A DNA stretch of 64,000 nucleotides from the NCBI RefSeq assembly GCF_045223415.1, contig NZ_JBEQZJ010000023.1, positions 1 to 64,000 of the forward strand, read 5' to 3'. The notes beneath the pieces were generated by a model. That model was not told where the DNA came from. It worked only from the letters and a program-made list of their open reading frames with translations, and did not search any database. Position numbers and translations under genes: made by a program. Source of the stretch: Hoskinsella mucinilytica (GTDB taxonomy: Bacteria > Bacillota_I > Bacilli_A > Erysipelotrichales > Erysipelotrichaceae). Shown here piece by piece: positions 62,357 through 64,000 of the stretch. How positions within the stretch are numbered: position 1 is the first letter of the stretch; each line of letters opens with the position of its first letter.

Positions 62357-63225
62357 TTCTTAACCTCTGTTAAATAAATTGTTTCCTTAAGTAACGTCTC
62401 AACAACTAAATTGTTTTTATCATAACAAAGATTGCCAAACGCTTTATTACACATTCCGCTGATCTTCCCAGGAATATGGGAAGCAAGATATACAAAAGGA
62501 TTCAAAAGCTTCGTTACATATATTTTCTTATTGTTTGCTTTTGCTATTTCTTTTACCATATCAGATGTTCTTACATATTCTTGATTCTGAGGAAAGAAGA
62601 TACCTTCTTGATTTTCATCTATACATTTCTTTATGAACCAACACAGATTTCCTATAAACAACATACTTCTTTCGTTTTGTATATCAGGAAATATTGGCAA
62701 CTTCTTCGCCATTTTTGATAGCAATGGATAATTCCCTTTACTGCCTGGACCATAGATCATTGGAGGTCTTAAGATACACACCTTAAAAATTTCATTGGAC
62801 AATGGCAATAATCCCAGATCAGCCTGCAACTTGCTGTCTCCATAAAAATTAGCAGGTGAAGGAATCGTATCTTTTGTAATCACTTTTTTCTTTCCGATTG
62901 GTGCGCTTTCGCCATATACAATAATAGAGCTCATATAGATGAATTGCTTTACTCCAGCTTTTTTCGCAGCTTTTGCTGTTTCAATGGTTAAATCTGTATT
63001 CACTTTATAATAAAGTTGTTTTCTTTCCTCTGATACATGTCCAACATCCGCATGTGCTATCCCAGCCACATGAAATACTGTATCATATGGACTGAAATCA
63101 TATTTCTTCCAATCAGGGTTTTGCATGTCCAGTGTATCTATTTTATAATCATTAAATTCTTTCATATAATTTTCAAAAGATGTTCCAATATAGCTGTTTG
63201 CTCCTGTGATCAGTATCTTTTTCAT
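62353..63225 (-). CDS. NAD-dependent sugar epimerase/reductase (CapN-like)
   Basis: A 290-residue SDR protein: ILITGANSYIGTSFENYM, FHVAGIAHADVG, YMSSIIVYGESAPIG and catalytic NFYGDSKLQADL (YxxxK replaced in spacing YGDSK). It resembles the CapN/WbpV-type 4-keto reductases that finish UDP-D-FucNAc or UDP-QuiNAc, usually encoded next to the initiating transferase, as here. Product not certain. Confidence 0.78.
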   Translation of the reverse strand: MKKILITGANSYIGTSFENYMKEFNDYKIDTLDMQNPDWKKYDFSPYDTVFHVAGIAHADVGHVSEERKQLYYKVNTDLTIETAKAAKKAGVKQFIYMSSIIVYGESAPIGKKKVITKDTIPSPANFYGDSKLQADLGLLPLSNEIFKVCILRPPMIYGPGSKGNYPLLSKMAKKLPIFPDIQNERSMLFIGNLCWFIKKCIDENQEGIFFPQNQEYVRTSDMVKEIAKANNKKIYVTKLLNPFVYLASHIPGKISGMCNKAFGNLCYDKNNLVVETLLKETIYLTEVKK

Positions 63226-63842
63226 TCTCTGTTCACATCCTTTTTCTGCAACTCCCCTGTTCCCCCTTCTACCACCCCGTCATGCCTTAACACAGATGTA
63301 ATCGTTCCAAAAAAACATTTCATATCAAATAAAAAGGACAGTCGCTTTACATACTCGCCATCCAGTCTTGCTTTTACTTCTATTTCCAATTCATCTCTTC
63401 CATTGATTTGTGCCCATCCTGTTAATCCCGGTCGTATATCATTCGCATGATATTTGTCTCTTTCTTCAATCAGATCATATTGGTTCCACAATGCCGGTCT
63501 TGGACCTATCACTGACATCTGGCCTGCCAGGATATTGATGATCTGCGGCAGTTCATCTAATGATGTCTTTCTCATGAACTTTCCTGCCTTCGTGATGTAC
63601 TGCTCTGGATTCTCCAGCAGATGCGTCGGTGTATCCTTTGGTGTATCAATTGACATCGTTCTAAACTTCAATATGTTGAAATATGCTTTCTCTTTTCCTA
63701 CCCTTTTCTGTTTGAATAGGATCGGACCTTTACTGTCAATCTTAATCCATATGCACAATATTAGAAACACTGGACTCAATACGATCAATCCTGTCAATGA
63801 CAATAAAAAATCCAGTATTCTTTTCAGACAATTCCTATACAT
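63222..63842 (-). CDS. Initiating undecaprenyl-phosphate sugar-phosphate transferase
   Basis: A 206-residue bacterial sugar transferase (PF02397 kind) with one N-terminal reentrant or spanning helix (FLLSLTGLIVLSPVFLILCI), KRVGKEKAYFNILKFRTMS, the catalytic-region TSLDELPQIINIL and GPRPALWNQYD, and RPGLTGWAQINGRDEL. It loads the first sugar phosphate onto undecaprenyl phosphate. This short form matches CapM/PglC-type enzymes. Start at 63842 follows GGGGAAGG; an ATG at 63872 inside the upstream gene is less likely. Confidence 0.9.
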   Translation of the reverse strand: MYRNCLKRILDFLLSLTGLIVLSPVFLILCIWIKIDSKGPILFKQKRVGKEKAYFNILKFRTMSIDTPKDTPTHLLENPEQYITKAGKFMRKTSLDELPQIINILAGQMSVIGPRPALWNQYDLIEERDKYHANDIRPGLTGWAQINGRDELEIEVKARLDGEYVKRLSFLFDMKCFFGTITSVLRHDGVVEGGTGELQKKDVNRE

Positions 63843-63855
63843 GACCTTCCCCTTT

Positions 63856-64000
63856 CTATAATATCCTTCCATCTTCTATAATGCTTTCTGCTTCTATCTC
63901 TTTGCCAAATGAAATGCTACAATTGCTTCCTATCTTTACATAATCTTTGACTTTTGCTGTTGCTCGTATCGTTGTGTTCGCATAGATCAGACATCCATCT
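63856..64000 (-). CDS. C-terminal part of a hexapeptide-repeat acetyltransferase (NeuD/PglD-like), cut by window edge
   Basis: The last 47 codons of a minus-strand gene are present and end with TAG at 63856-63858. They read DGCLIYANTTIRATAKVKDY and continue VKIGSNCSISFGKEIEAESI. The hexapeptide rhythm and length of the tail suit a sugar acetyltransferase of the NeuD/PglD group, often placed beside the initiating transferase. The 5' part lies outside the window. Confidence 0.7.
   Translation of the reverse strand, partial: DGCLIYANTTIRATAKVKDYVKIGSNCSISFGKEIEAESIIEDGRIL

Noticed and set aside
1..64000. CRISPR array
   Set aside because: No set of regularly spaced direct repeats was seen; the only direct repeat is the pair 3,140 bp apart around the RM operon.

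Overview
The window comes from a low-GC Gram-positive bacterium (Bacillota). The AT-rich codon use, AGGAGG ribosome sites, spacer-17 sigma-A promoters, the fused acyl-CoA dehydratase activase, the YhbD/bactofilin cluster and the LicC-type cytidylyltransferases together suggest a gut Erysipelotrichia-like anaerobe. That placement is inference from gene content; no rRNA gene is present. Almost everything is on the minus strand.

Layout. 1-31,000 is mostly housekeeping. It holds a YitT membrane protein; a YhbD-type regulator, small membrane protein and bactofilin operon; a TetR-controlled pair encoding a dehydratase activase and a 2-hydroxyacyl-CoA dehydratase-like protein; thiol peroxidase; a membrane XRE regulator; ung; tldD/pmbA; an Ig-like surface protein; priA, a PAP2 phosphatase, rsmB and a tiny Hint-fold protein. 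A locus at 20171-26997 combines a class V aminotransferase, two LicC/PntC-like cytidylyltransferases and a FbpABC/PhnSTV-like importer, which looks like phosphonate or choline head-group handling. A small accessory cluster (27209-30965) includes a GNAT gene broken by an amber codon. tRNA-Cys and tRNA-Leu follow at 31.3 kb.

31,570-47,800 is a defence-like island. An Eco47II-type restriction-modification operon with its own HTH regulator is bracketed by a 41-bp imperfect direct repeat. Next is a complete four-gene Wadjet (JetABCD, SMC-like plus TOPRIM nuclease) system. Beyond a serine-recombinase-like protein that has lost its catalytic residues lies a four-gene cassette: a lidless Hsp70-like ATPase, a GrpE-like exchange factor, a protein fusing BspA-type leucine-rich repeats to an ABC ATPase, and an ABC-2 permease. 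I know of no described system with this composition and regard it as the best candidate for a new one. It sits 24 bp behind the last gene of the capsule operon, with no visible terminator between them.

47,821-64,000 is a capsule/exopolysaccharide locus read right to left. It has an acetyltransferase tail cut by the window edge, an initiating sugar-phosphate transferase, a CapN-like reductase, glycosyltransferases, UDP-GalNAcA synthesis (WbpO/WbpP-like), Wzy polymerase, Wzx flippase, a sugar O-acetyltransferase, CapE-CapF-CapG for UDP-N-acetyl-L-fucosamine, and an LCP protein that would attach the polymer to the wall. Family names rest on motifs read by eye; no database search was run.
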